From CAVSUB01 sp963730995 (lineage in GTDB: Bacteria > Acidobacteriota > Vicinamibacteria > Vicinamibacterales > 2-12-FULL-66-21): a stretch of 64,000 nt of DNA. Shown in pieces: positions 18,246-29,239 of this stretch. The DNA is taken from NCBI GenBank assembly GCA_963730995.1, contig CAVSUB010000009.1, positions 806,001 to 870,000 of the forward strand, written 5' to 3'. The first letter of the stretch is position 1; each line of letters starts with the position of its first letter. The translations under genes and the position numbers were made by a program. The notes under the pieces are model-generated. The model did no database searches. It was not told the DNA's origin and was given only the letters and a program-made list of their open reading frames with translations.

Positions 18246-19850
18246 ATGAACCAGAATCTTCGGTGGAAGCTGCTCGCCATCTTCGGCATCTTCGTCATCT
18301 TCTTTACGCTCGGGGTGTATCCGGTCCTCGCGCCGCGGTACCACCTCCCCCTCCCGGCTTGGCTGAGCGCCAAACAACTCAAGCTTGGTCTGGACCTCAA
18401 AGGCGGTGTGCACCTCGTCCTCCGTGTGCAGACCGAACAGGCGATCCAGGCGGCGACCACGACGACGGCCGAGCAGATCCGCGAAGAGCTCAAGACGGCC
18501 AACGTCCCGGTGGGGGCCATCAACACTACGTCGCCCACGGGCTTTCACGTCGAGGGTGTGCCGCAGGATCGTGATGCGGACTTCCGCCGGATCGCCGACA
18601 CGCAGGCAGGGACCAACTACGACCGGCAGCCCGGCGTAGCCGGCGCCTACGACTTCACGATGAAGCCGAACATCGCGAAGGATCTCCGCGAGCAGGCTGT
18701 GATCCAGGCGCTCGATACGATCGACCGCCGCGTCAACGAGCTGGGTGTTGCCGAGCCGAACATCTCCCGCTACGGTCAGACCGGCGATCAGATTCTCGTG
18801 CAGCTCCCGGGCGTGTCCGACGTCGGCCATGCGAAGGAGATCATCCGGTCGACGGCGCAGCTCGAGCTGAAGCTCGTCGAGGCTGGACCGGCCCCGAGCC
18901 AGGAAGCGCTCCTCCAGTCTTTCGGCGGCAAAGTCCCGCCCGACATGGAAGTCGTTCCGGGTGCTGGCGTCGCCGGCGACACCTCCACCTCGTTCTACCT
19001 GTTGAAGAAGGTCCCGGCTGCGACGGGTCGCGATCTGCGGAGCGCAAAGCCGTCGCTCGACGAGAACAACCGTCCCGCGGTCAGCTTCACGCTGACGAGC
19101 GCCGGCTCGCGTCGATTCGGGAAGGCGACGGGAGAGAACATCGGCCGCTCTCTCGCCATCGTCCTGGACAAGCGCGTGCGATCGGCGCCGCGCATCGACG
19201 GCCGCATCACCGATCAGGGAACGATCTACGGCTCCTTCACCACGGAAGAAGTGAACGACCTTTCGCTGACGCTTCGATCCGGAGCGCTGCCGGCAGATCT
19301 CACATACCTCGAGGAACGCGTCATCGGCCCAAGCCTCGGCGCAGACTCGATCCGATCCGGCGTCATCGCATCCGCGGCCGGACTGATCCTGGTCGTCGTC
19401 TTCATGCTGATCTACTACAAGCTGGCGGGCGTGAACGCCGTCATCGCGCTCATCATGAACCTCGTCATCCTGGTCGGGCTGATGGCGTACTTCGGAGCGA
19501 CGATGACGCTGCCCGGCATCGCGGGATTCGTACTGACGATGGGCATCGGCGTGGACTCGAACGTACTGATCTTCGAGCGGATCAAGGAGGAGCTCGAGGC
19601 CCAGCGGGGCCTCCGCGCCTCGGTCAACGCCGGATTCGGCCGCGTGTTCTGGACGCTGCTGGACACGCACGTCGCCTCACTGATTTCCGCCGCGTTCCTG
19701 TTCCAGTTCGGGACCGGCCCCATCCGCGGGTTTGCGACGACGCTCACATTCGGGTTGATGTCGAACCTGTTCACCTCGATTTTCGTGTCGAAGGCGCTGT
19801 TCGAGCTCGAGCTCTCGCGCCGGTCGACGGCGACGACGCTCAGTATTTAA
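18246..19850 (+). CDS. secD: Protein translocase subunit SecD
   Basis: SecD with SecF uses the proton gradient to pull proteins through SecYEG on the periplasmic side. The 534-residue protein has an N-terminal helix, LKLGLDLKGGVHLVL (family signature), a large periplasmic domain, and a C-terminal RND-type membrane domain containing MNLVILVGLMAYFGATMTLPGIAG and MGIGVDSNVLIFERIKEEL with the conserved functional Asp. The gene starts 3 bases after yajC. Confidence 0.96.
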   Translation: MNQNLRWKLLAIFGIFVIFFTLGVYPVLAPRYHLPLPAWLSAKQLKLGLDLKGGVHLVLRVQTEQAIQAATTTTAEQIREELKTANVPVGAINTTSPTGFHVEGVPQDRDADFRRIADTQAGTNYDRQPGVAGAYDFTMKPNIAKDLREQAVIQALDTIDRRVNELGVAEPNISRYGQTGDQILVQLPGVSDVGHAKEIIRSTAQLELKLVEAGPAPSQEALLQSFGGKVPPDMEVVPGAGVAGDTSTSFYLLKKVPAATGRDLRSAKPSLDENNRPAVSFTLTSAGSRRFGKATGENIGRSLAIVLDKRVRSAPRIDGRITDQGTIYGSFTTEEVNDLSLTLRSGALPADLTYLEERVIGPSLGADSIRSGVIASAAGLILVVVFMLIYYKLAGVNAVIALIMNLVILVGLMAYFGATMTLPGIAGFVLTMGIGVDSNVLIFERIKEELEAQRGLRASVNAGFGRVFWTLLDTHVASLISAAFLFQFGTGPIRGFATTLTFGLMSNLFTSIFVSKALFELELSRRSTATTLSI

Positions 19851-19861
19851 TCGGTTGTGCG

Positions 19862-19947
19862 GCCCGCCGGAGGGGAGCGGGGCACGGGGCCCCCGCGAGC
19901 GACGGCGATGGGGGTCCGGCGGGGCGAAGCCCCCCGGTAGAGAATAC
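19862..19947. repeat. GC-rich dispersed repeat, copy A, between secD and secF
   Basis: The element contains GCGAGCGACGGCGATG and the hairpin GGCGGGGCGAAGCCCC. Closely matching copies are at 31446-31533 (C), a shorter one at 22687-22722 (B) and a diverged one in the rpmB leader at 32131-32171. Copy A fills the gap between secD and secF and ends 5 bases before the secF start, so its hairpin may influence secF expression. Confidence 0.75.
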
Positions 19948-19952
19948 ACATC

Positions 19953-20936
19953 ATGCAGATCTTCCATCATACGAATTTCAATTTCGTCCGCTGGCGATGG
20001 CACGCGATCGCACTGTCCTGGGTCATCGTTCTCGCGGGCCTGGTGACGATCTGGCGGTTCGGCATGCCGCTCGGCGTCGAGTTCTCCGGCGGCACGATCG
20101 TCATCGTCCGCTTCGATCAGCTGCCTGACAGCCAGCAGGTTCGCTCCGCGCTGGATCAGGCGATGCCAGGCGTCGGGCAGAACGCGATCATCAATCGGTA
20201 CGGCGATCCGGCGTCGCGACAGTTGATGATCCGCGTGCCCATGGTCGGCGAGGAGGCGGGCGGCAGCCTGAGCAAGACGGCCGACGCGGTCGCGGCGGCA
20301 TTGAAAAAAGCGAATTTCGGGAAGTTCGAGGTGGCCGGCACCGAGATCGTCGGCCCGAGTGTCGGCGAGCAGTTGACGCGGCAGGGGACGCTCGCCACCG
20401 TGCTCGCGCTCGGCGGCATTCTGATCTACATCGCCATGCGGTTCCAATTCAGCTTCGCCGTCGGCGCCGTGGTCGCGACCATACACGACCTGCTGGTGAC
20501 GCTGGCGTTCCTGGCTTTCTTCCGGTACGACCTCTCGCTGAACGTGATCGCCGCGATCCTGACGATCACCGGCTACTCGACCAACGACACCATCGTCATC
20601 TTCGACCGCGTGCGCGAGAACATGCGCGGCATGCGGCGCGACAGCCTGGAGCAGATCGTCAACGTCTCGGTCAACCAGACCCTCGGCCGCACCATCATTA
20701 CGGCAGGCACGGCGCTCCTCAGCGTTCTGGCTCTCTATCTGTTCGGCGGCGAGGTGCTCCATGGCTTTGCCTTCACGATGCTCGTCGGCATCGTCACCGG
20801 CACGTACTCGAGTGTCTTCATTGCGGCGGCGATCGTGCTGATCTGGCAGGGGAAGAAGCCGGTGAAGGCAATGGCGGCGGCTCCGGCGGCCGCGGCGGCA
20901 CCGGCGCGCAAACCGACGCGCCGACGGGCCTCGTAG
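19953..20936 (+). CDS. secF: Protein translocase subunit SecF
   Basis: SecF pairs with SecD. The 327 residues begin with a membrane helix, then VEFSGGTIVIVRF (family signature), a periplasmic domain, and the RND membrane core with ATIHDLLVTLAFLAFF and GYSTNDTIVIFDRVRENMR. The tail is Ala/Pro-rich with a basic end (ARKPTRRRAS). Separation from secD by a 100-base gap holding a GC-rich repeat is unusual because secD-secF are normally nearly abutting. Confidence 0.96.
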   Translation: MQIFHHTNFNFVRWRWHAIALSWVIVLAGLVTIWRFGMPLGVEFSGGTIVIVRFDQLPDSQQVRSALDQAMPGVGQNAIINRYGDPASRQLMIRVPMVGEEAGGSLSKTADAVAAALKKANFGKFEVAGTEIVGPSVGEQLTRQGTLATVLALGGILIYIAMRFQFSFAVGAVVATIHDLLVTLAFLAFFRYDLSLNVIAAILTITGYSTNDTIVIFDRVRENMRGMRRDSLEQIVNVSVNQTLGRTIITAGTALLSVLALYLFGGEVLHGFAFTMLVGIVTGTYSSVFIAAAIVLIWQGKKPVKAMAAAPAAAAAPARKPTRRRAS

Positions 20937-20953
20937 GCCACCGTCCGGCGATT

Positions 20954-21748
20954 GTGCTGACCGCTGCGCTCCTGGGCGTCATCCAGGGACTGACCGAGTT
21001 TGTCCCGGTCTCCTCGACCGCGCACCTCCTCATTGGCGCGCGGCTGTTTCGGTTCAGCGATCCGGGCGGCGTATTCACCGTTCTGATCCAACTCGGATCG
21101 ATTCTGGCCGTGATGTGGTTGTATCGGGCGAAGATCGCCCGCGTGCTGCGCGGGCTGCCTTCCGATCCCGACTCCCGCCATTTCGTGCTCATGATCCTCG
21201 TCGCGTTCCTGCCGGCGGCTGTCGCGGGCGCGCTGCTGTCCGGGTACGTGAAGCGCGTGCTCTACACGACTCCGAGTGTGATCGCGGCCAGCTTCATCGT
21301 CGGGGGGATCGTAATGCTGCTCGTCGAGTGCTTCCGGCGGCCCCCGGTGATCGTCGACGCGGACCGGACGCCGCTGTCCCGCGCGCTCGGGATAGGGCTC
21401 TGCCAGGTGCTTGCATTGATCCCCGGCGTTTCGCGGTCGGGGGCGACGATCGTCGGCGGCATGCTGCTCGGGCTCGATCGACCGGCGGCTGCGGAGTTCT
21501 CGTTCTTCCTGGCGATGCCGACAATGGGGGCGGCCTTCGGCCACGACCTCATGGAGGTCCGGCACAACCTGGGCGGGACGCTCGCCGCCGAGATCGTCGT
21601 GGGATTCGTGATGGCGTTCGTCGCGTCCGCGCTGGTGGTCAGGCCCTTGCTATCCTTCGTCGGGCGTCACGGTTTCGTGCCGTTCGCCTGGTACCGGATA
21701 CTGGCGGGCTTGGCGTTGCTTGCGGCGGTTGCCTTCGGTTACTTCTAG
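20954..21748 (+). CDS. uppP: Undecaprenyl-diphosphatase
   Basis: UppP (BacA) hydrolyses undecaprenyl diphosphate to the monophosphate lipid carrier for peptidoglycan and O-antigen synthesis. The 264-residue membrane protein shows GVIQGLTEFVPVSSTAHL (first conserved motif with the catalytic Glu) and PGVSRSGATIVGGMLLGLDR (second motif with the catalytic Arg/Ser). The GTG at 20954 lies 17 bases after secF. Confidence 0.95.
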   Translation: MLTAALLGVIQGLTEFVPVSSTAHLLIGARLFRFSDPGGVFTVLIQLGSILAVMWLYRAKIARVLRGLPSDPDSRHFVLMILVAFLPAAVAGALLSGYVKRVLYTTPSVIAASFIVGGIVMLLVECFRRPPVIVDADRTPLSRALGIGLCQVLALIPGVSRSGATIVGGMLLGLDRPAAAEFSFFLAMPTMGAAFGHDLMEVRHNLGGTLAAEIVVGFVMAFVASALVVRPLLSFVGRHGFVPFAWYRILAGLALLAAVAFGYF

Positions 21749-21759
21749 AGAGGTCTTGA

Positions 21760-21938
21760 CGCTGTGACTGCCGACTGTGACTGCCGACGGTCGACTGTGA
21801 CTGTTGACCGCGATTGCCGACCGTCGACTGCGACCGTCGACTGTGACTGTCGACCGCGACTGCCGACCGTCGACTGCCGACCGTCGACTGTGACTGTCGA
21901 CCGCGACTGCCGACCGTCGACCTCCGACTGCAGACTGT
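21760..21938. repeat. Large GACTG/GTCGAC micro-repeat array before the DUF502 gene
   Basis: About 180 bases consist almost entirely of GACTGCCGACTG, GACTGTGACTG and GACCGTCGACTG variants with a 6- to 12-base period. The array runs to the base before the DUF502 start codon, so this gene has no visible ribosome binding site. It is the longest of five arrays of this family in the window. The period is irregular and there are no constant repeats with spacers, so it is not a CRISPR. Confidence 0.9.
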
Positions 21939-21939
21939 A

Positions 21940-22581
21940 ATGTTTCAGTGGATACGCCGCAGCTTCATCGCAGGATTCTTCGTCACCGTTCCGCTGGTCA
22001 TCAGCGTGGCGGCGTTCATCTGGATCTTCCGGCTGATCGACGGGTTCGTCGGTCCCTTCTACACCGAGTGGCTCAAGACGCGGCTCGGTCGCGAAGATCC
22101 GGTGCCCGGCCTCGGGATCCTGACGACGGCGCTCGTCGTGATGCTCGTCGGGGCGATTGCGACAAACGTCATCGGGAAGCGGTTCCTCCAGCGGACAGAG
22201 TTCTACCTGCTGAAGGTGCCTGTCTTCCGCACGATCTACGCGCCGGTCAAGCAGCTCGTGGTCGCCTTCTCGCCTGACAACGAGTACGGGTTCAAGCGCG
22301 TCGTCATGGTCGAGGATCGGGGGCGCGGCTTCGTGCTCGGTTTTCTGACGCGGGAGTTCACCGTCGATCGCGGGCAGGGCCCCGAGGCGCTCATCGCGGT
22401 CTACGTGCCCACGAACCACCTCTATCTCGGCGACGTGCTCATCATGCCCCGCGAGCGGGCGTCCTTCCCCGATATCACGGTGGAGCAGGGCATCCGGATC
22501 TTCCTGACCGGCGGCATGGCGCTTTCGAGCCGCATCCGCGCGCGCCGGGGCGACGATCGAGTCGAAAAGTTCCGAGTGTGA
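21940..22581 (+). CDS. DUF502 family membrane protein
   Basis: The 213-residue protein has two N-terminal transmembrane segments (IAGFFVTVPLVISVAAFIWI and a second near residue 70, ALVVMLVGAIATNVIG) and the family core PVFRTIYAPVKQLVVAFSP and YVPTNHLYLGDVLIMP. DUF502 proteins are common in bacteria and archaea without a settled function. The micro-repeat array ends at its start codon. Confidence 0.85.
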   Translation: MFQWIRRSFIAGFFVTVPLVISVAAFIWIFRLIDGFVGPFYTEWLKTRLGREDPVPGLGILTTALVVMLVGAIATNVIGKRFLQRTEFYLLKVPVFRTIYAPVKQLVVAFSPDNEYGFKRVVMVEDRGRGFVLGFLTREFTVDRGQGPEALIAVYVPTNHLYLGDVLIMPRERASFPDITVEQGIRIFLTGGMALSSRIRARRGDDRVEKFRV

Positions 22582-22686
22582 GAGACCCGGCTTCCTTCTG
22601 TGGTACGATTTCGAGCTTTTTTGGCATGGACCGGCCGTTTTGACGCGGGTCGGTCATAGGCGCGCTCGTAATCTGCGCGCTGGTGT

Positions 22687-22722
22687 GCCGATGGGGGTCC
22701 GGCGGGGCGCAGCCCCACGGTT
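22687..22722. repeat. GC-rich dispersed repeat, short copy B, upstream of hppA
   Basis: GCCGATGGGGGTCCGG followed by GCGGGGCGCAGCCCC matches the 3' half of copies A and C with one change in the hairpin loop. It lies in the 170-base leader of hppA, 29 bases before the start. Confidence 0.65.
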
Positions 22723-22750
22723 GAACAAAGAGGAGTTCTCGAGGAGCGCA

Positions 22751-25240
<2,490 letters not shown>

Positions 25241-25316
25241 GGAAATTGGGCCATTCAGGGCCTCTTGTGGGGTGGCCGAAACCGGAAAGCTGGTGTCTAA
25301 GGCCTGGGAGGAGTCG

Positions 25317-25346
25317 TTGACACCCGTTTTTGCGTCTGACTATAAT
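25317..25346 (+). promoter_or_regulatory. Consensus sigma-70-type promoter upstream of tonB
   Basis: TTGACA (25317-25322), an 18-base spacer and TATAAT (25341-25346) match the consensus at all 12 positions. The predicted transcript starts near 25353, giving a 40-nt leader with GGAGG before the GTG start. It should drive tonB-exbB-exbD-exbD. Confidence 0.85.
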
Positions 25347-25392
25347 TCGCGGTCTTACGACATCGCGAACTCCAGGCCAGGAGGGCTGAGCC

Positions 25393-26112
25393 GTGCCGCG
25401 TGAAATGTTCGGCGACGTTGTCGATCCGTCCATCAAGGTCGGATCTCAGAAGTGGTACACAGTCCCCCTGTCCATCATCGCGCACGTCGTGCTGTTCGGC
25501 GCCGTCATCATCATTCCTCTGATGGCGACGGATGTGCTGCCGACACCACCTTCGATGATGGCCTTCGTCGGCGCACCGCCGACGCCGCCTCCGCCTCCCC
25601 CACCGCCACCTTCCGCTGCTCCACCCCCGAAGACGCCGACGCCGATCGCGAATCCGAACGCGGCGCCCATCGAGGCTCCGAAGCAGATCATTCCGGAAAC
25701 GCCATCGGTTGGCGTATCGGAAGGAGTACCCGGCGGAGTCGAAGGCGGTGTTCCGGGCGGTGTCATGGGCGGGGTCGTCGGTGGATTGCCTGAGGCGCCT
25801 CCGCCTCCGCCGCCGCCGCCTCAGGCGCCGGTCCGGGTCGGTGGCGCGATCAAGCAGCCGACGAAGCTGAAGAACGTGCCCCCGGTGTATCCGCCGATTG
25901 CGCAGTCGGCGCGGGTGCAGGGCGTCGTTATCATCGAAGCGACGATTGGCGCTGACGGCAAGGTCAAGGATGCCAAGGTTCTCCGCTCGATTCCGCTCCT
26001 CGACCAGGCAGCGCTCGACGCCGTCAAGCAGTGGGTGTTCACGCCAACGCTGCTCAACAACGTGCCCGTCCCGGTCATCATGACTGTGACGGTCAACTTC
26101 ACGCTGCAGTAA
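25393..26112 (+). CDS. tonB: Energy transducer TonB
   Basis: TonB carries energy from the ExbBD motor to outer-membrane receptors. The 239-residue protein has an N-terminal anchor (WYTVPLSIIAHVVLFGAVII), a periplasmic linker with runs of Pro and a Gly/Val repeat (GGVEGGVPGGVMGGVVGG), and the C-terminal TonB fold with YPPIAQSARVQGVVIIEATI and the ALDAVKQWVFTPTL motif. The GTG start at 25393 has GGAGG upstream. Confidence 0.93.
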   Translation: MPREMFGDVVDPSIKVGSQKWYTVPLSIIAHVVLFGAVIIIPLMATDVLPTPPSMMAFVGAPPTPPPPPPPPPSAAPPPKTPTPIANPNAAPIEAPKQIIPETPSVGVSEGVPGGVEGGVPGGVMGGVVGGLPEAPPPPPPPPQAPVRVGGAIKQPTKLKNVPPVYPPIAQSARVQGVVIIEATIGADGKVKDAKVLRSIPLLDQAALDAVKQWVFTPTLLNNVPVPVIMTVTVNFTLQ

Positions 26113-26125
26113 CCTCGGGTCCGAT

Positions 26126-26198
26126 ACGCTTTCACGGAACGCTTTCCTGGACCGCTCGCACGAACGCTATTTTGACCGCTCTTACGAACGCTTTTTTG
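26126..26198. repeat. Imperfect about 24-bp tandem repeats upstream of exbB
   Basis: Units of the form GACCGCTC(G/T)(C/T)ACGAACGCT(A/T)TTTT occur at about 26150-26173 and 26174-26197, with a degraded third unit (ACGCTTTCACGGAACGCTTTCC) at 26126-26148. They lie between tonB and exbB. Confidence 0.75.
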
Positions 26199-26215
26199 AA
26201 CCGGAGGATGGGCGA

Positions 26216-26887
26216 ATGAATCTGATTGAAATGTGGGGATCGATGGGTCCGGTGGCAAAGGCTATCGGCGTGATCCTGGTCATCATGTCCATGATCTCGT
26301 TTGGCGTCGCCATCGAGCGCATCTACACGTTCACGCAGGCGCGCAAACAGTCGAAGCTCTACGCGCCACAGGTCGCCAAGCACCTGAAGGAAGGTCGTCT
26401 CAAGGACGCTATCGCGATCTCCTCGTCCAAGAACTACCGGTACAGCCATCTCGCGAAAGTCGTGCTCGCGGGCCTGCAGGAATATCAATTCCAGCACGAA
26501 AGCGGCGCCAACCTCTCGCGCGAAGACCTGGTCGACACCGTTCGCCGCGCCATTCAGCGTGCCTCGGCCCTGACCGCCAACGACCTGAAGAAGGGCGTCG
26601 CGGCGCTCGCGACCATCGGCGCGACGGCACCGTTCGTCGGACTGCTGGGGACGGTCGTCGGCATCATCACCGCGTTCCAGGGCATCGCCGCCACCGGATC
26701 GGGCGGTCTGGGCGCCGTTTCAGCCGGTATCTCGGAAGCGCTCGTCGAGACGGCACTCGGCCTCGTCGTCGCCATCCCGGCGGTCTGGTTCTACAACTAC
26801 CTCACCGGCCGCATCGAGTACTTCAACGTCGAGATGGACAACTCGTCGTCCGAGCTCGTCGACTACTTCATCAAGAAGACGGCGTAG
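26216..26887 (+). CDS. exbB: MotA/TolQ/ExbB proton channel family protein
   Basis: ExbB forms the inner-membrane stator that drives TonB. The 223-residue protein has three membrane segments and the family signature GATAPFVGLLGTVVGIITAFQ with the conserved Gly/Thr positions. The ATG at 26216 has GGAGG 9 bases upstream. Two exbD genes follow. Confidence 0.93.
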   Translation: MNLIEMWGSMGPVAKAIGVILVIMSMISFGVAIERIYTFTQARKQSKLYAPQVAKHLKEGRLKDAIAISSSKNYRYSHLAKVVLAGLQEYQFQHESGANLSREDLVDTVRRAIQRASALTANDLKKGVAALATIGATAPFVGLLGTVVGIITAFQGIAATGSGGLGAVSAGISEALVETALGLVVAIPAVWFYNYLTGRIEYFNVEMDNSSSELVDYFIKKTA

Positions 26888-26919
26888 ACCGGCTACACAG
26901 GTAGACAGGGAGAAGTCCT

Positions 26920-27360
26920 ATGGCGATGGATGTTGGCAGCTCCAGAGGCGGCCTGAACAGCAACATCAATGTCACGCCGCTGGTTGACGTCATGCTGGTG
27001 CTGCTCATCATCATGATGCTGATTGCGCCGATGCTGCAGAAGGGCGTGCCGGTGACGCTGCCGCAAGCGAACAACGGCGAGCAGAAGCCTGACACGCAGG
27101 ATCAGACGGTCGTTTCGATTGACTCGAGGAACCAGTTCTGGGTCAACGGCCTCCAGTACTCGAAGGAAGAATTCGCCAACAAGGTGAAGACGGTCCTCGA
27201 GGACAAGAAGGAGAAGATCGTCCTCATCAAGGCGGATACGGACGCCCGCTACAGCGCGATCATGGAAGCCATGGATGCGTTGCGAGGGGCGAACATCGAG
27301 GATATCGCCTTGATTACGGATCCGAAGAATCCGCCTGCTGGTACCTCGGGAGGAAAGTAG
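26920..27360 (+). CDS. exbD: Biopolymer transport protein ExbD, first copy
   Basis: The 146-residue protein has a short cytosolic N-terminus, one helix (INVTPLVDVMLVLLIIMML, containing the conserved proton-carrying Asp) and a periplasmic domain ending in a Lys/Gly tail. It works with ExbB in the Ton motor. It is 32 bases after exbB. Confidence 0.93.
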   Translation: MAMDVGSSRGGLNSNINVTPLVDVMLVLLIIMMLIAPMLQKGVPVTLPQANNGEQKPDTQDQTVVSIDSRNQFWVNGLQYSKEEFANKVKTVLEDKKEKIVLIKADTDARYSAIMEAMDALRGANIEDIALITDPKNPPAGTSGGK

Positions 27361-27362
27361 CC

Positions 27363-27830
27363 ATGAAGCACGCGCACAAGCATTTTGGCGCGGACCGCGT
27401 CGTCACTGGCGAGGTCCCACACGCCAGCGCGGACATGAACGTCACGCCGCTCATCGACGTGCTGCTCGTGCTCCTGATCATCTTCATGGCCGCTCTGCCC
27501 CTCACGCAGCGCGGCATGGACATCAACCTGCCGCTCGAGGCGAAGACGCCGCAGCAGGCGACGCCGGACACGCAGGTCGTGCTCGACTACAACGCCGACC
27601 ACTCGATCGCCGTCAACAAGCAGATCGTGCAGCTGGCGAACCTCGAGACCTTCCTCCGTGACGTCTTCGAGACGCGCAAGGAAAAGACGATGTTCATCAT
27701 CGGTGACCCGAACCTTCGTTACGGCGAAATCGTGGCCGTCATCGACGCCGCCAAGGGCGCCGGCGTCACGAAGGTCGGGATCGTGACCGAGGGGATGCGA
27801 AAGGGCGACAGTCAGAAGAGCGGCAACTGA
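27363..27830 (+). CDS. exbD2: Biopolymer transport protein ExbD, second copy
   Basis: The 155-residue protein carries MNVTPLIDVLLVLLIIFM with the conserved Asp after a 24-residue His/Lys-rich start (MKHAHKHFG). It begins 2 bases after the first exbD stop. Two unequal ExbD proteins with one ExbB is a known arrangement in several phyla. Confidence 0.92.
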   Translation: MKHAHKHFGADRVVTGEVPHASADMNVTPLIDVLLVLLIIFMAALPLTQRGMDINLPLEAKTPQQATPDTQVVLDYNADHSIAVNKQIVQLANLETFLRDVFETRKEKTMFIIGDPNLRYGEIVAVIDAAKGAGVTKVGIVTEGMRKGDSQKSGN

Positions 27831-27850
27831 CACTCGCCGAGGGCTGAAAC

Positions 27851-27886
27851 AAAAAGGGCTGACACCGTAAGGTGTCAGCCCTTTTT
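27851..27886. terminator. Bidirectional Rho-independent terminator
   Basis: GGGCTGACACC pairs perfectly with GGTGTCAGCCC around GTAA, flanked by five A on the left and five T on the right. It can stop both the exb operon and the convergent TPR lipoprotein gene. Confidence 0.93.
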
Positions 27887-27916
27887 CTATTCGCGGCCCC
27901 GCGCGACGGCCGAAGC

Positions 27917-28900
27917 CTACTTCGACTTGCCAGCCGGAGCGGCGGCCGCCGCGGCCTTCGCGCCCTTCTGAATCGCAATCGCCTTGGAGCGGAGATCGTC
28001 GGCGTCCTTGATCAGCTGTCTTCTGGACGTTGCCGGGTCCTTCTCGGCGTTCGCCTGGTGGCGCATCAGGATGTTCTTGACGATCATCGCGTCCACATAA
28101 CCGGGGTTGAGCGAGAGCGCCTTGTCCTCGGCGGCGATGCCCTTCAGCGCGTAGTCCTTCTTCTGGGGAGGCGTCAGCCGGAAGTCCTTGCGGACCTTCT
28201 CCTCGAAGTACGTCGCGATCAGGTGGAAGCCCTGAGGATTCTTGGCGTCGAGCTCCGCCGCCTTCTCGAGGTTCTCGATCGTCTTGTCGAAGTCGCCCTG
28301 GCGGTTGTAGTAGCCCGACAGCGTCGTGTAGACCAGGGGATCGTTCGGTTTGACTTCCTTCGCCTTGAGGAGGGCCTGTTCGGCTTCGTCATACCGGCCC
28401 GCGTCCTCGTACAGCTTCGAGAGCCCGAAGTAGTTGGTCGGCTCGGTGGGCTCCATCTCGATCATCTTCCTGACGACCGGTTCGGCCTTGGCGGGATCTG
28501 CCAGCTTGTCCGCGCCGTAGGCCGCCACCAGGAACTGCATCGCGAGCTTTTTGTTGGGTCCGGGGTCCCGCTCCGCAGCCAGCTGGTAGTGCTCGATGGC
28601 CTTGTTCATATAGCCGTCGTTCTCGGCTTCCCCTTTGCGGGTCGGCTTGTAGAGGTTGTCGTAGCTGTTCGCCAGGTAGAACTGCGCCTCGTGGTAGTCC
28701 GGCTTGTTCTTCAGGACGTCCTCGTAGAGGTCCGCGGCCTTCTTCCAATCCTGGGCCGCGTACTGAAGATTGGCGTCCTTCATGGACTTCTGAGCCTTCA
28801 GCGCGCCCAGCGAGTATTTCCCGCAGCCAGCTGTCGCGAGGCTCACCCCTACCACCAGCGTGGCACCTACCATCGACATCGAACGAAATCGCGTCGTCAT
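27917..28900 (-). CDS. Tetratricopeptide-repeat lipoprotein
   Basis: The 327-residue protein starts at the ATG at 28900, preceded by AGGGGT; an alternative start at 28927 adds nine residues. The signal peptide ends in LATAGC, a plausible lipobox. At least five TPR units follow, such as YEDAGRYDEAEQALLKAKEVKPND and YYNRQGDFDKTIENLEKAAELD. The C-terminus is Lys/Ala-rich. It is convergent with the Ton operon. Probably a membrane-anchored scaffold; no specific partner can be named. Confidence 0.82.
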   Translation of the reverse strand: MTTRFRSMSMVGATLVVGVSLATAGCGKYSLGALKAQKSMKDANLQYAAQDWKKAADLYEDVLKNKPDYHEAQFYLANSYDNLYKPTRKGEAENDGYMNKAIEHYQLAAERDPGPNKKLAMQFLVAAYGADKLADPAKAEPVVRKMIEMEPTEPTNYFGLSKLYEDAGRYDEAEQALLKAKEVKPNDPLVYTTLSGYYNRQGDFDKTIENLEKAAELDAKNPQGFHLIATYFEEKVRKDFRLTPPQKKDYALKGIAAEDKALSLNPGYVDAMIVKNILMRHQANAEKDPATSRRQLIKDADDLRSKAIAIQKGAKAAAAAAPAGKSK

Positions 28901-29239
28901 GCTTACCCCTTCGAGCGGCGTGCGCATCGGCTCAGCCGCTGGCGCGTCAAAAGTGAGTATTAGAATGGTTCGAGTGCGTACCGACCGGTCGGGGCAAGGC
29001 GCGTCGAATTGCCGGTACCCGAGCCGAGTCAGTATAGTGAACCCAAAAAGACCGCGTCAACGCCACTACTGGACTGTCCAGTCGAAAACCGTCGAGGGCC
29101 GCTCCGTTGTCGCGACCCCAGAAACACGGGCGAACAACGGGAGAATCCTCGAGACATGGCCCATACGGTCCACCCGAGGCGCCGGCGGTACCCGGCTGCA
29201 CTCTTCTTCCCGCGACTTCGACGTTAGACACCGCCGCCC
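28901..29239. other. Divergent intergenic region before rel
   Basis: This 339-base stretch holds no convincing gene. It contains a promoter for rel (separate entry) and a perfect 15-bp palindrome ACTGGACTGTCCAGT near 29066-29080, whose core TGGACTGTCC also occurs in the ends of the MITE-like element at 43289-43422. Confidence 0.6.
29009..29038 (+). promoter_or_regulatory. Sigma-70-type promoter for rel
   Basis: TTGCCG (29009-29014), 18-base spacer, TATAGT (29033-29038). The leader to the rel start would be about 195 nt. The same TTGCCG-N18 arrangement precedes erpA. Confidence 0.55.

Noticed and set aside
21760..21938. CRISPR array
   Set aside because: Units are 6-12 bases, degenerate and without spacers; no cas gene is near.
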